From: Methylobacterium pseudosasicola
GTDB taxonomy: Bacteria; Pseudomonadota; Alphaproteobacteria; Rhizobiales; Beijerinckiaceae
Length of the DNA stretch: 55,969 bases
Reading direction: 5' to 3'
Assembly: GCF_900114535.1 (NCBI RefSeq)
Contig: NZ_FOTK01000039.1
Coordinates: 1 to 55,969 of the forward strand
Every line of letters starts with the position of its first letter. Within the stretch, counting starts at the first letter, position 1. A program made the position numbers and the translations under genes. Below are positions 41,059 through 50,215 of this stretch, piece after piece. The notes beneath the pieces were generated by a model. The model made no database searches, was not told the origin of the DNA, and saw only the letters and a program-made list of their open reading frames with translations.

Positions 41059-43737
41059 TCAGCCCGCGGCATCCTCCAGAAGAATCTCCCGCTTGCCGGC
41101 GTGGTTGGCCGGGCCGACGATGCCTTCGGTCTCCATCCGCTCCATCAACGAGGCGGCGCGGTTGTAGCCGATCTGGAGGCGGCGCTGGATGTAGCTGGTG
41201 GATGCCTTCTGGTCGCGCAGAACCACCTGCACGGCCTGGTCGTAGAGGTCGCCGCCGGCCTCGCCGAAGGAGCCCTGGTCGAACACGGCGCCGTCGAGCT
41301 CCAGCTCGGCCGCGCCGGCCTTGCCCTTCCCGCCCTTCTCGGGGGCGGCCTCCTCGTCGTCGGCCGTGACGGCGTCGAGGTAGCTGGGGCGGCCCTGGCG
41401 CTTGAGGTGGGCGACCACGCTCTCGACCTCGCTGTCCGAGCAGAACGGCCCGTGCACGCGCGTCGTGCGCCCGCCGCCGGCCATGAACAGCATGTCGCCC
41501 TGACCGAGCAGCTGCTCGGCGCCCATCTCGCCGAGAATGGTCCGCGAGTCGATCTTGCTGGTCACCTGGAAGGAGATCCGGGTCGGGAAGTTCGCCTTGA
41601 TCGTGCCGGTGATCACGTCCACCGACGGGCGTTGCGTGGCCATGATCAGGTGGATGCCGGCCGCGCGGGCCATCTGGGCCAGACGCTGGATCGCGCCCTC
41701 GATGTCCTTGCCGGCCACCATCATCAGGTCGGCCATCTCGTCGACCACGATCACGATATAGGGGAGGGGGGCGAGGTCCATGGCCTCGTCCTCGTAGATC
41801 GCCTCGCCGGTCTGCCGGTCGAAGCCCGTCTGCACGGTCCGGGTCAGCACCTCGCCGCGGGCGGCGGCCTCCGCCACGCGGGCATTGTAGCCGTCGATGT
41901 TGCGCACCGCGATCTTGGACATCTTCTTGTAGCGCTCCTCCATCTCGCGCACGGCCCATTTGAGGGCGATCACCGCCTTCTTGGGGTCGGTCACAACCGG
42001 GGAGAGCAGGTGCGGGATGCCGTCATAGACGGACAATTCCAGCATCTTGGGATCGACCATGATCAGGCGGCATTCTTCCGGCTTCAGGCGGTAGAGCAGG
42101 CTGAGGATCATGGTGTTGATCGCCACCGACTTGCCCGAGCCGGTGGTGCCGGCCACCAGCAGGTGCGGCATGCGGGCGAGATCGGCGATGATCGGCTCGC
42201 CGCCGATGTTTTTCCCTAAGCACAGGGCGAGCTTGTGCTTGCTCTCGGCGAAGTCCGTGGAGGCCAGGAGCTCGCGCAGGTAGACCGTCTCGCGCTTCGC
42301 GTTCGGCAATTCGATGCCGATGGCGTTGCGACCGGGGACCACCGCCACGCGGGCCGAAACCGCCGACATGGACCGGGCGATGTCGTCGGCGAGCGCGATC
42401 ACGCGGCTGGACTTGGTGCCGGGCGCCGGTTCCAGCTCGTAGAGGGTCACGACCGGGCCGGGGCGCACGGCCAGGATGTCGCCGCGCACGCCGAAATCGC
42501 CGAGCGTCGCCTCGAGCAGGGTCGCGTTCTGCTCCAGGGCATCGGCCGAGACCTGGCTCGCCGGCGAGGGGCCGCGCGGGGCGGCCAGCAGGTCGAGGGC
42601 CGGCAGGGCGTAATCCTCCGGCCGCATCTGCGGCGCGGGCGCCCGGCGGGCCGGGACCGGCGCGGCGGCCGGCGGGGCGACCCGCGAGGCGGTGGGTTCC
42701 GGGGCGCGGGGCGGCGCCGGCCGGAAAGGGGCTTCGCGGGAAGGGGCCTCGCGGGAAGGGGCCTCGAACACGTCCGTCTCGTCATCCTCCGGGGGCAGGG
42801 CGGCCCGGCGGGAGGGGGCCGCGGGCTCGTCCGGCGCATCGAAGACCGGCTCGCGCCGCTCCGCGCCCGGATGCTGGGGGGACTCGGGCAGGTGCTCGGC
42901 CCAGGGCAGGTCCGCATCCGTGAAGGCGCGACGGGCGGCCAGCGCCGGCGAGGCGCTGTCGAACGGCTCGACCCGGCCGGTCCGCCAGGCCTCGATCCGC
43001 CGACCCAAGGCAAGGCGCATCCGCATCAGGCCCTGGGCGAGGGCGCCGATGCCCACGAGGCCGAGGCTCGGCTCGTCGGCATCCTCGCGCTCGTCCCGGC
43101 CGGAGGCGCGGCCCCGGGCGGGCTGCTGCCGAACGGGGTAGGGCTCGTCGTGGAAGGACTCCTCCTCGACGGCGCCGAACCGGCAGGCGCCGGTGAGGCT
43201 GAGGATCGCCACAGCCGCATAAACGAAGCCGACAAGATGGGCCGCCGCCGAGGACACGGCCCCGACGATCACCCGGGCCATCGACAGCAGGCCGTCCCCG
43301 GCCACGCCGCCGAGCCCGGTGGGGAGCGGCCAGCGGGCGGTGGGCGGCAGGGCGCTCGCCACCGCGCTCGCCGCGCAGAAGCCGATGATCCAGAGCGCCA
43401 GGCGCATGCCCCCCTGCGGCAGGTCGCGCTCCCGCATCAGCCGCACGCCCCAGAGCACGGGGGGCAGCACGAAGGCGAGGGCGCCGAGCCCCAGGATCTG
43501 CATGGCGAGATCGGCCACGACGGCGCCCGGCTGGCCGAGCACGTTGTGGGCCGGATGGTCGGTGGCGTGGTTCAGGCTCGGGTCGTCGATCGACCACGTG
43601 GCCAGGGCGACGGTCAGGGCGACCGCCCCGGTGAACAGCACGAACCCTCCGAGCTCCGTCAGGCGCTTGCCCAGGAAGGGGCGAACGCTGTCGACGTAAG
43701 TGTCGTAGGGCGACGCGGGACGGCGAAGCGAGCGCAT
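41059..43737 (-). CDS. ftsK: DNA translocase FtsK
   Basis: Septum-anchored ATPase that pumps chromosome ends apart and activates XerCD recombination at division. 892 residues. Four N-terminal helices (about 25-185), a variable Pro/Ala/Arg-rich linker (190-400), the motor domain with Walker A GTTGSGKS (530-537) and Walker B IVIVVDEMADLMM, and a C-terminal gamma domain (about 825-892: YDQAVQVVLRDQKASTSYIQRR, the winged helix that reads KOPS). A short tandem repeat (APSREAPSREAP) lies in the linker. It shares a divergent region with mtnA. Confidence 0.96.
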   Translation of the reverse strand: MRSLRRPASPYDTYVDSVRPFLGKRLTELGGFVLFTGAVALTVALATWSIDDPSLNHATDHPAHNVLGQPGAVVADLAMQILGLGALAFVLPPVLWGVRLMRERDLPQGGMRLALWIIGFCAASAVASALPPTARWPLPTGLGGVAGDGLLSMARVIVGAVSSAAAHLVGFVYAAVAILSLTGACRFGAVEEESFHDEPYPVRQQPARGRASGRDEREDADEPSLGLVGIGALAQGLMRMRLALGRRIEAWRTGRVEPFDSASPALAARRAFTDADLPWAEHLPESPQHPGAERREPVFDAPDEPAAPSRRAALPPEDDETDVFEAPSREAPSREAPFRPAPPRAPEPTASRVAPPAAAPVPARRAPAPQMRPEDYALPALDLLAAPRGPSPASQVSADALEQNATLLEATLGDFGVRGDILAVRPGPVVTLYELEPAPGTKSSRVIALADDIARSMSAVSARVAVVPGRNAIGIELPNAKRETVYLRELLASTDFAESKHKLALCLGKNIGGEPIIADLARMPHLLVAGTTGSGKSVAINTMILSLLYRLKPEECRLIMVDPKMLELSVYDGIPHLLSPVVTDPKKAVIALKWAVREMEERYKKMSKIAVRNIDGYNARVAEAAARGEVLTRTVQTGFDRQTGEAIYEDEAMDLAPLPYIVIVVDEMADLMMVAGKDIEGAIQRLAQMARAAGIHLIMATQRPSVDVITGTIKANFPTRISFQVTSKIDSRTILGEMGAEQLLGQGDMLFMAGGGRTTRVHGPFCSDSEVESVVAHLKRQGRPSYLDAVTADDEEAAPEKGGKGKAGAAELELDGAVFDQGSFGEAGGDLYDQAVQVVLRDQKASTSYIQRRLQIGYNRAASLMERMETEGIVGPANHAGKREILLEDAAG

Positions 43738-43788
43738 GCGGGACCGGACGCGAACGGGGACTCTCGCCCGAGGCTAGTCATGCCGGCC

Positions 43789-43803
43789 TTAACGACCTGC
43801 TAA
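43789..43803. promoter_or_regulatory. Possible CtrA-like site between ftsK and mtnA
   Basis: On the plus strand TTAA (43789-43792), a 7-bp spacer and CTAA (43800-43803) give TTAA-N7-CTAA. The CtrA consensus is TTAA-N7-TTAA, so there is one mismatch. It lies 52-66 bp upstream of ftsK. CtrA controls cell-cycle and division genes in alphaproteobacteria; a single near match is weak evidence. Confidence 0.3.
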
Positions 43804-43896
43804 GGTTGAGGAAGCCTGACCCGGCGCCTACCGGGATCGCGCGGGAGCAGCCGCAGGGTGGTGCAAAAACCGCCCCGCTATGGCACAGAAACCGCC

Positions 43897-44997
43897 ATGA
43901 ATATCGACGGCACGCCCTATCGCACCATCTTCCCGGACCCGGACGGCGTCAGCGTCCAGGTGATCGATCAGACACGCCTGCCCTTCGCGTTCGAGCTGAA
44001 GCGCCTCGCCACGCTCGACGACGCGGCTTTGGCGATCCGCACCATGATCGTGCGCGGCGCGCCGCTGATCGGCGTCACCGCGGCCTACGGGCTGGCGCTC
44101 GCCATGCGGGCCGATCCCTCGATGGAGGGGATCGACCGGGCGGTGGCGACCCTCGCCGCCACCCGCCCGACGGCGATCAACCTGCGCTGGGCGCTGGACC
44201 GGGTCGCCGGCAACCTGCGGCAGATCCAGCCGGCGGAGCGCTTCGCCCGCGCCTTCGCGGAGGCCGGCCGCATCGCCGAGGAGGATGTGGCGAGCTGCCG
44301 CTCCATCGGCGCCCATGGTGGCCAGATCATCGCCGACCTGCACGCTGCCCATGGCGGGCGGCCGGTCACGGTGCTGACCCATTGCAACGCCGGCTGGCTC
44401 GCCACGGTGGATTGGGGCACCGCCTTGGCGCCGATCTACGCCGCCCACGAGCGCGGCGTGCCGGTGCACGTCCTGGTGGACGAGACACGGCCGCGCAGCC
44501 AGGGCGCGGCGCTCACCGCCTTCGAGCTCAACGGCCACGGCGTGCCGCACACGGTGATCGCCGACAATGCCGGCGGCCACCTGATGCAGCATGGCGGAGT
44601 CGACCTGTGCATCGTCGGCTCGGACCGGACCACGGCGGCGGGCGACGTCTGCAACAAGATCGGCACCTACCTGAAGGCGCTGGCCGCCCACGACAACCGC
44701 GTGCCGTTCTACGCCGCCCTGCCGTTCTCGACGATCGACTGGACGCTCCACGACGGCGTCAAGGAGATCCCGATCGAGGAGCGCGACGGCCGGGAGGTCA
44801 CCCACATGACCGGCCGGCTGGCCGATGGCGGCTTCGCCACGATCGAGGTGGTCTCCCCCGGCAGCCCGGTGGCCAACCCCGCCTTCGACGTGACCCCGGC
44901 CCGCCTCGTGACCGGGATCATCACCGAGCGCGGCATCTGCGCGGCCAGCGAAGAGGGGCTGTACGGGCTGTATCCGGAGCGGCGCAAGGCGGCGTGA
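43897..44997 (+). CDS. mtnA: S-methyl-5-thioribose-1-phosphate isomerase
   Basis: Methionine salvage enzyme that converts methylthioribose-1-P to methylthioribulose-1-P. 366 residues. Motifs: IRTMIVRGAPLIGVTAAYG, catalytic Cys in VLTHCNAGWLA, and the Asp in GSDRTTAAGDVCNKIGTY. ATG 43897 gives the standard N-terminus; the frame is open to 43858. mtnK and other salvage genes are not adjacent. It ends 30 bp before a convergent toxin-like gene. Confidence 0.95.
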   Translation: MNIDGTPYRTIFPDPDGVSVQVIDQTRLPFAFELKRLATLDDAALAIRTMIVRGAPLIGVTAAYGLALAMRADPSMEGIDRAVATLAATRPTAINLRWALDRVAGNLRQIQPAERFARAFAEAGRIAEEDVASCRSIGAHGGQIIADLHAAHGGRPVTVLTHCNAGWLATVDWGTALAPIYAAHERGVPVHVLVDETRPRSQGAALTAFELNGHGVPHTVIADNAGGHLMQHGGVDLCIVGSDRTTAAGDVCNKIGTYLKALAAHDNRVPFYAALPFSTIDWTLHDGVKEIPIEERDGREVTHMTGRLADGGFATIEVVSPGSPVANPAFDVTPARLVTGIITERGICAASEEGLYGLYPERRKAA

Positions 44998-45027
44998 GGG
45001 CAGCGCGGGCTGCTGTCGTGTTCTGCT

Positions 45028-45315
45028 CTAGGACAAGCCGCCCGGCTTCCTGGACGCATGCCGGATCGCGAGGATCGCGATGGCATCCGCCGATGCGTCC
45101 AGACGGTAGAAGATCAGATACGGATAGCGGGGCAGGGCGAAACGACGGACACGGCGACGCCCCATTGGGCCGATCTCGGGATAGCGGCCGATGAGCACGA
45201 GCGCAGCCTGGATGGCCGTCTCGACATGCCGTGCGCCGCGCGGGTTGCGAGCCTCCAGATAGGCCGCGATCGCTTCCACATCGGATTGGGCTTGCGGGGT
45301 GAGGCGTAGCCTCAT
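45028..45315 (-). CDS. ParE/RelE-family toxin
   Basis: 95-residue basic protein of the RelE/ParE superfamily: TPQAQSDVEAIAAYLEARNP, then FALPRYPYLIFYRLD and ILAIRHASRKP. Such toxins poison DNA gyrase (ParE) or cut mRNA (RelE); the basic, longer pattern fits ParE better. Start ATG 45315 overlaps the stop of the upstream antitoxin-like gene. Confidence 0.85.
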   Translation of the reverse strand: MRLRLTPQAQSDVEAIAAYLEARNPRGARHVETAIQAALVLIGRYPEIGPMGRRRVRRFALPRYPYLIFYRLDASADAIAILAIRHASRKPGGLS

Positions 45316-45551
45316 GGTGCATCGCGCACCCGTGCAAAGGCCGCTGCGATGATCTCGGTCGTCTCACCCTCTACGAACGCGCCGCGATCAGCCTGCTCCA
45401 GGCCGGCCGTGACGGCGGCCCTGTGCTCAGGCTCGACGTCGAGCGGCTCGGCGATCTGCGCCAGGCTGAGCATGGCCTGGGCGATGGTGTCCTGTTCGGC
45501 GGCGGACATCCGACGAACGGCCGCCACCGCCTTGTCCAGTAGATCCGTCAT
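45312..45551 (-). CDS. Small acidic protein, antitoxin-like partner of the ParE-type toxin
   Basis: 79 residues beginning TDLLDKAVAAVRRMSAAEQDTIAQAML, helical and acidic, a pattern used by antitoxins paired with ParE. It lies immediately upstream of the toxin gene with a 4-bp overlap, the usual antitoxin-toxin order. No clear ribbon-helix-helix motif, so DNA binding is uncertain. Confidence 0.75.
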   Translation of the reverse strand: MTDLLDKAVAAVRRMSAAEQDTIAQAMLSLAQIAEPLDVEPEHRAAVTAGLEQADRGAFVEGETTEIIAAAFARVRDAP

Positions 45552-45661
45552 GGGCCGATCTCCCACAACACCATAGCAGGATCGGCCAGAATGACGCCAG
45601 AACGCGGTCGGGGCTGCCGTACCACGCGCACGATGAGCGTCGGACGGCGGCGTGAGCCGCC

Positions 45662-46705
45662 TCACCGCGCGCCGGGCCGGCCGGACTCGGCGAGCTGCTG
45701 AGCCCGGGCGTTCTGGCGCTCGAACATCCAGCCCGGATACTCGGCCGGCAGGGCGCTCACCGCGTCGAGGCGATCGAGCTCCTCCGCGGTGAGCTGGAGC
45801 TTTGTCGCGGCGATGTTGTCCTCGAGCTGGTCGAGGCGCTTGGCGCCGACGATGACGCTGGTCACCGCCTTGCGGTGCAGGAGCCAGGCGAGCGCCACCT
45901 GCGCCACCGAGACGCCCCGCGCCTCGGCGACATTCCGCATGGCGTCGATGCAGGAATCCGCACGGGGCCGGTCGACCGGCGGGAAATCGAAGCTCGCGCG
46001 CCGGCCCTCTCCCGTTCCGTCGGAATACTTGCCGCTGAGCAGGCCGCCGGCGAGCGGGCTCCAGACCAGCAGGCCGAGGTTCTCGGAGCGCAGCATCGGG
46101 ACGATCTCCCGCTCCAGGTCGCGGCCCGCGATGGAATAGTAGGCCTGCAGCGTCTCGAAGCGGGCGAGCCCGGCCCGCTCGCTGATCCCGAGCGCTTTGA
46201 CGATCTGCCACGCCGCCCAGTTCGAGACGCCGACATAGCGGACGTGGCCGTGCTGCACGAGGATGTCGAGGGCCCGCAGCGTTTCCTCGATCGGGGTCGC
46301 CGGATCGAAGCCGTGGACCTGATAGAGGTCGATATGGTCGAGCTGCAGCCGCTTCAGGCTCGCCTTGCAGGCGTCGATCAGGTGCAGGCGCGAGGCGCCG
46401 CGAGCGTTGGCGCCCGATCCCATGGGCCCGTAGCCCTTGGTGGCGACGACGACGCTGTCACGCGAGACCTTGAGGTCGCGCAGGGCTTGGCCGGTGATCT
46501 CTTCGGAGAGACCTTCCGCGTAGACGTCGGCCGTGTCGAGAAAGTTGATGCCGGCATCGAGCGCTCGCCCGACGAGACGCCCGGCTTCCGCTTGGTCGAG
46601 GGCACCGATCTGGCGCCACATCCCGCCGCCGCCGCCGAAGGTCATCGTGCCGAGGCAGAGCTCCGAGACGAACAGCCCCGTGTTGCCGAGCTTCTTCTGA
46701 TACAT
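45662..46705 (-). CDS. Aldo/keto reductase
   Basis: 347-residue NADPH-dependent TIM-barrel reductase. Catalytic tetrad: D and Y in DTADVYAEG, K in VVATKGYG, H in LYQVHGFD. SNWAAWQIV and the C-terminal IVGAKRLDQLEDN bind the cofactor. Closest general group is the YajO/PhdYeFe1-like aldo/keto reductases. Substrate unknown. Confidence 0.9.
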   Translation of the reverse strand: MYQKKLGNTGLFVSELCLGTMTFGGGGGMWRQIGALDQAEAGRLVGRALDAGINFLDTADVYAEGLSEEITGQALRDLKVSRDSVVVATKGYGPMGSGANARGASRLHLIDACKASLKRLQLDHIDLYQVHGFDPATPIEETLRALDILVQHGHVRYVGVSNWAAWQIVKALGISERAGLARFETLQAYYSIAGRDLEREIVPMLRSENLGLLVWSPLAGGLLSGKYSDGTGEGRRASFDFPPVDRPRADSCIDAMRNVAEARGVSVAQVALAWLLHRKAVTSVIVGAKRLDQLEDNIAATKLQLTAEELDRLDAVSALPAEYPGWMFERQNARAQQLAESGRPGAR

Positions 46706-46765
46706 GTGCGTGGGATCCCGTCCGTGTCCGTCGCGACAACGCGCGGGGGCGGGAACCGCTGCGCC

Positions 46766-47755
46766 TTACGGCTCCCAGCGATGGAACACCGCACTGTCGA
46801 ACGAAAAGACGGGCTCGCCGCGCTGGTTCACACCGGTGTTGCGGGCAAAGGCCAGGCCCCAGCCGGGGCGGGACGCGGAGGCGCGCTTGTCGGTGAGCTT
46901 CGTGCTGAAGTGGACCGTGTCGCCTGCGTAGACCGGCTTCAGCCAGCGCAGATTCTTGAAGCCCGGGGAGGGGCCGGCTTCCGGGACGGGGCCGCGGGTC
47001 GCCGTGTAGGCGGCGTCGCGGGCGCGGGTGGTGAGCAGCCGGTTCATGTAGGCGGCGGTGGTGTGCCAGCCGGAGGCGCAGAGGCCGCCGAAATGGCTGC
47101 GCCGGGCCGCAGCCTCGTCGAGATGGAACGCCTGCGGATCGTAGGCCTCGGCGAAGGCCACGATCGCCGCGGCGCTGAACGGGTAGGCGCCGAGATCACG
47201 GACCGCGCCGATCTCGGCATCGCGTAGGAACGGCAGGATCTCGGCATCCTCCGGCTCGGTCACCGGCTCCGGCTCGCCGATCTCCACGGGGCGCGGGGGC
47301 AGGGGGTCGGTGCCGCGGCGGGCCAGCATGAAGGTGAAGCGCTGGGTCAGCACCGTCTCGCCGCGCTGGTTGCCGAGGGCGAGTTCCGCGGTCACGAAGC
47401 CGAGCCCCGGCTTCGAGGCCGAGTCGCGCATCCCGACGACCCGGAAGGTCAGCGTCAGGGCATCCCCGGGCAGGACCGGGGCCAGCCAGCGCAGCTCGTC
47501 GATTCCGGGCGCGCCGAGCGACGAGCCGCCCTGGAACGGTCCCGTCTGCAGCAGCCGCATCCCGAGGGCGGCACTGTGCCAGCCCGACCCGATCAGCCGT
47601 CCCGCGAAGGTCGCTTCGGCTGCCGCCTCGTCGAGGTGGAACGGCTGGAAGTCGAAGGCCCGCGCGAAACCGACGATGTCGTCGCGGCTGACCGTCAGGG
47701 GCTCACCGACGATCACGTCGCCGACGGAAAAGTCCTCGACCGCGGGGTCCGGCAT
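46766..47755 (-). CDS. Protein with two tandem MaoC-like hot-dog domains
   Basis: 329 residues: domain 1 at about 5-150 and domain 2 at about 180-329. Each has the hydratase-like Asp and His: FDFQPFHLDE and YDPQAFHLDE, followed by FAGRLIGSGWH or FGGLCASGWH. Double MaoC proteins hydrate enoyl-CoA or act as dehydratases. The partner pathway is not clear from neighbours. Confidence 0.88.
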   Translation of the reverse strand: MPDPAVEDFSVGDVIVGEPLTVSRDDIVGFARAFDFQPFHLDEAAAEATFAGRLIGSGWHSAALGMRLLQTGPFQGGSSLGAPGIDELRWLAPVLPGDALTLTFRVVGMRDSASKPGLGFVTAELALGNQRGETVLTQRFTFMLARRGTDPLPPRPVEIGEPEPVTEPEDAEILPFLRDAEIGAVRDLGAYPFSAAAIVAFAEAYDPQAFHLDEAAARRSHFGGLCASGWHTTAAYMNRLLTTRARDAAYTATRGPVPEAGPSPGFKNLRWLKPVYAGDTVHFSTKLTDKRASASRPGWGLAFARNTGVNQRGEPVFSFDSAVFHRWEP

Positions 47756-47785
47756 GGCAGCCTCATCCAGGCAGGGAAGGTGGGC

Positions 47786-48883
47786 TCAGTTGGCGAAGCG
47801 GAAATGCAGCACGTCGCCGTCCTGCACCACGTATTCCTTGCCCTCGAGCCGCAGCTTGCCGGCATCCCGGGCGCCGGATTCGCCGCCGAGGGTCGTGTAG
47901 TCCTTGAACGCGATGGTCTCGGCGCGGATGAAGCCCTTCTCGAAATCCGAGTGGATCACCCCGGCGGCCCCCGGCGCGCGGGTGCCCTTGGTGATCGTCC
48001 AGGCCCGGGCCTCCTTGGGGCCGACCGTGAAGTAGGTCACGAGGCCGAGCAGATCGTAGCCGGCGCGGATCACCCGGTTGAGGCCGGGCTCGGTCAGCCC
48101 CACGGCCTCCAGGAACTCGGCCTGGTCGGCCTCCGGCATCACCGCGATCTCGCTCTCGATCTTGGCCGAGACCACCACGGCGACGGCGCCCTCGGCCTTG
48201 GCCCGGGCGAACACCGCATCCGAATAGGCGTTGCCCTTGTCGGCATCGCTCTCGTCGACATTGCAGACGTAGAGGACCGGCTTGGCGGTCATCAGCCCCA
48301 GCGACTGGAACAGTTTTTCCTCGTCCGGCTTGCGCTCGACGAGGCGGGCCGGCTTGCCCTCGCGCAGCAGCGGCAGGGCGCGGTTGACGAGGTCGAGGGT
48401 CTCCTTGGCTTCCTTGTCGGCGCCCTTGGCCTTCTTCTCCAGGGCGACGGCCCGGCGCTCCAGGCTGTCGAGATCGGCCAGCATCAGCTCGGTCTCGATG
48501 GTCTCGATATCGGCGGCCGGATCGACCTTGCCCTCGACATGGGTGACGTCGCCGTCGGTGAAGCACCGGACCACGTGCGCGATGGCATCGACCTCACGGA
48601 TGTTGGCCAGGAACTGGTTGCCCAGGCCCTCGCCCTTGGAGGCGCCGCGCACCAGCCCGGCAATGTCCACGAAGGTCAGCCGCGTCGGGATCTTTTCCTT
48701 CGAGCTCGCGATCCGGACGAGGTCGTCCAGGCGCGGATCCGGCACCGCCACCTCGCCGACATTCGGCTCGATGGTGCAGAACGGGTAGTTCGCCGCCTGG
48801 GCGGCCGCCGTCTGCGTCAGCGCGTTGAACAGGGTCGACTTGCCGACGTTCGGCAGGCCGACGATGCCGCATTTGAAGCCCAT
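47786..48883 (-). CDS. ychF: Ribosome-binding ATPase YchF (Obg family)
   Basis: 365-residue universally conserved P-loop protein that prefers ATP. G1 is GLPNVGKST (9-17), the switch region carries IEPNVGEVAVPDPR, G3 is DIAGLVRGA, and the NVDE (CNVDESDAD) replaces NKxD, giving ATP preference. The TGS domain closes the protein (TYFTVGPKEARAWTI and onward). It sits upstream of MaoC and next to a VapBC-like pair. Confidence 0.96.
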   Translation of the reverse strand: MGFKCGIVGLPNVGKSTLFNALTQTAAAQAANYPFCTIEPNVGEVAVPDPRLDDLVRIASSKEKIPTRLTFVDIAGLVRGASKGEGLGNQFLANIREVDAIAHVVRCFTDGDVTHVEGKVDPAADIETIETELMLADLDSLERRAVALEKKAKGADKEAKETLDLVNRALPLLREGKPARLVERKPDEEKLFQSLGLMTAKPVLYVCNVDESDADKGNAYSDAVFARAKAEGAVAVVVSAKIESEIAVMPEADQAEFLEAVGLTEPGLNRVIRAGYDLLGLVTYFTVGPKEARAWTITKGTRAPGAAGVIHSDFEKGFIRAETIAFKDYTTLGGESGARDAGKLRLEGKEYVVQDGDVLHFRFAN

Positions 48884-48892
48884 GGATCGGTC

Positions 48893-49342
48893 CTAGTGTT
48901 CGGTCACGACGGCCTCGGGGCCGACCATGAAAGGGTTGAGGATGGTGGTGCCGCGGACCGTGCGGTCGTGCTGGTAACCCTCCGATAGAAGATAGCGGCA
49001 CCCGGCGCGAATCGCGGCTGCGAGGATGACGCAATCCCACCACTGAAAGGCGGTTTCAGTCCGGATCGACCAAGCCAGCGTGATGAGTTCGACATCTGTC
49101 GCGCCCTGCGAGAAGGGTTGCAACTCCGTCGTCATGCGCCGCATCTCCGCGCCCTCCACGACGACCTTCCCGCGCAGGACCGCATTGTGGATCTCGCCGA
49201 GCACCTGCGGGCTCACCACAAGGGCCTCGCGAGCGGCGAGCGTCGCGAGCCAGTGCGTCGCCGTTCGTTGCTTATCCGGAAAACGGTCGTCTCGGGCATA
49301 CAGGAAGACGTTCGTATCGACGAAGACCAGATCAGTCGTCAT
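48893..49342 (-). CDS. PIN-domain (VapC-like) toxin
   Basis: 149-residue putative ribonuclease. The first catalytic Asp is D9 in LVFVDTNVFLYARDD, E50 lies in LGEIHNAVL, and the C-terminal Asp cluster is in WWDCVILAAAIRAGC. VapC toxins cleave tRNA or rRNA. Its start lies inside the last codons of the antitoxin gene, giving coupled expression. Confidence 0.87.
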   Translation of the reverse strand: MTTDLVFVDTNVFLYARDDRFPDKQRTATHWLATLAAREALVVSPQVLGEIHNAVLRGKVVVEGAEMRRMTTELQPFSQGATDVELITLAWSIRTETAFQWWDCVILAAAIRAGCRYLLSEGYQHDRTVRGTTILNPFMVGPEAVVTEH

Positions 49343-49565
49343 CGTACAGTTGGTCTCGGGTCGGAGCCTTCCCGTTTTCGTCCAGAACGTGAAGGGGCGG
49401 CCCGGCCAGGAACCGCTCGAGCGCCTCCCGCTGCGTCAGCGGCCGGCCGACGCGCTGCTCGACGGCCTCGGCGACGAAACGCGACAAGCTCTTGCCGTCG
49501 CGCGCGGCGGCGACACGCGCCCGCTGCAGCAGGGCCTCGCTCATCGTCACGGTGACGTTCTTCAT
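49332..49565 (-). CDS. Ribbon-helix-helix antitoxin (VapB-like)
   Basis: 77 residues. It starts with the RHH pattern NVTVTMSEALLQRARVAAARDGKSLSRFVAEAVEQRVG, as in VapB/CopG-type antitoxins, and ends in an acidic DQLYDDD tail that may bind the toxin. It is upstream of the PIN gene and overlaps it by 11 bp. Confidence 0.85.
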   Translation of the reverse strand: MKNVTVTMSEALLQRARVAAARDGKSLSRFVAEAVEQRVGRPLTQREALERFLAGPPLHVLDENGKAPTRDQLYDDD

Positions 49566-49606
49566 CACAGCCTCCGCTGCCGATATCGTGTCCTCGTGTT
49601 TTCGTG

Positions 49607-50215
49607 TCAATTTTTGGAACCCAGCGTCTTCACCGCGTCCCAGCCGCGGTCGGCCATGGCGAGATGGACCTTGTTCTGGAAGCTCGCATCCTCGCCCGCC
49701 GCCAGCAGCGCGACGTGGTCGGCGACAGCGTGGGCCAGATCCTCGACCCAGGGCAGCTCGGCCTTGCCGAAATCGTTGAGCACGTAGGAATGCACCAGCG
49801 CCTTGTCGCCGGGATGGCCGATGCCGAGCCGCACCCGGCGATAGTCGTTGCCGCATTGGGCGGTGATCGAGCGCAGGCCGTTATGGCCGGCATTGCCGCC
49901 GCCGAGCTTCACCCGGAGTTTGGCCGGGGCGAGGTCGAGCTCATCGTGCAGTACGATCACGTCGCTCAAGGGGATCTTGTAGAAGCGCTGCGCCTCCGAG
50001 ACCGAGCGCCCGGACTCGTTCATGAAGGTCGAGGGCTTAAGCAGGATCGCCCGCTCGGTGCCCAGCACGACCTCGGCGGCCTCGCCCTGGAACCGATGCC
50101 GGAACGGGCTCGCCCGGTGCTGCCGGGCGATCGCGTCGATGGCCAGGAAGCCGATATTGTGCCGGTTGTTCGCGTAGCGCGAACCGGGGTTTCCGAGGCC
50201 GACGATCAACCGCAT
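49607..50215 (-). CDS. pth: Peptidyl-tRNA hydrolase
   Basis: Frees peptides from tRNA after ribosome stalling; essential. 202 residues. VGLGNPGSRYANNRHNIGF (N9, catalytic H19), KPSTFMNESG and LGGGNAGHNGLRS are diagnostic. rplY (L25), which often precedes pth in alphaproteobacteria, is not directly upstream here. Confidence 0.96.
   Translation of the reverse strand: MRLIVGLGNPGSRYANNRHNIGFLAIDAIARQHRASPFRHRFQGEAAEVVLGTERAILLKPSTFMNESGRSVSEAQRFYKIPLSDVIVLHDELDLAPAKLRVKLGGGNAGHNGLRSITAQCGNDYRRVRLGIGHPGDKALVHSYVLNDFGKAELPWVEDLAHAVADHVALLAAGEDASFQNKVHLAMADRGWDAVKTLGSKN

Noticed and set aside
42729..42768. Short tandem repeat in ftsK as a CRISPR or satellite element
   Set aside because: It is about 2.4 copies of a 15-bp unit inside the coding linker; it has no spacers and simply lengthens a low-complexity region.
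42235..43803. 522-codon plus-strand frame opposite ftsK
   Set aside because: Antisense shadow of ftsK with no domain similarity.
47576..48988. 470-codon plus-strand frame opposite ychF and the MaoC gene
   Set aside because: It spans two real genes on the other strand and shows no family motif.
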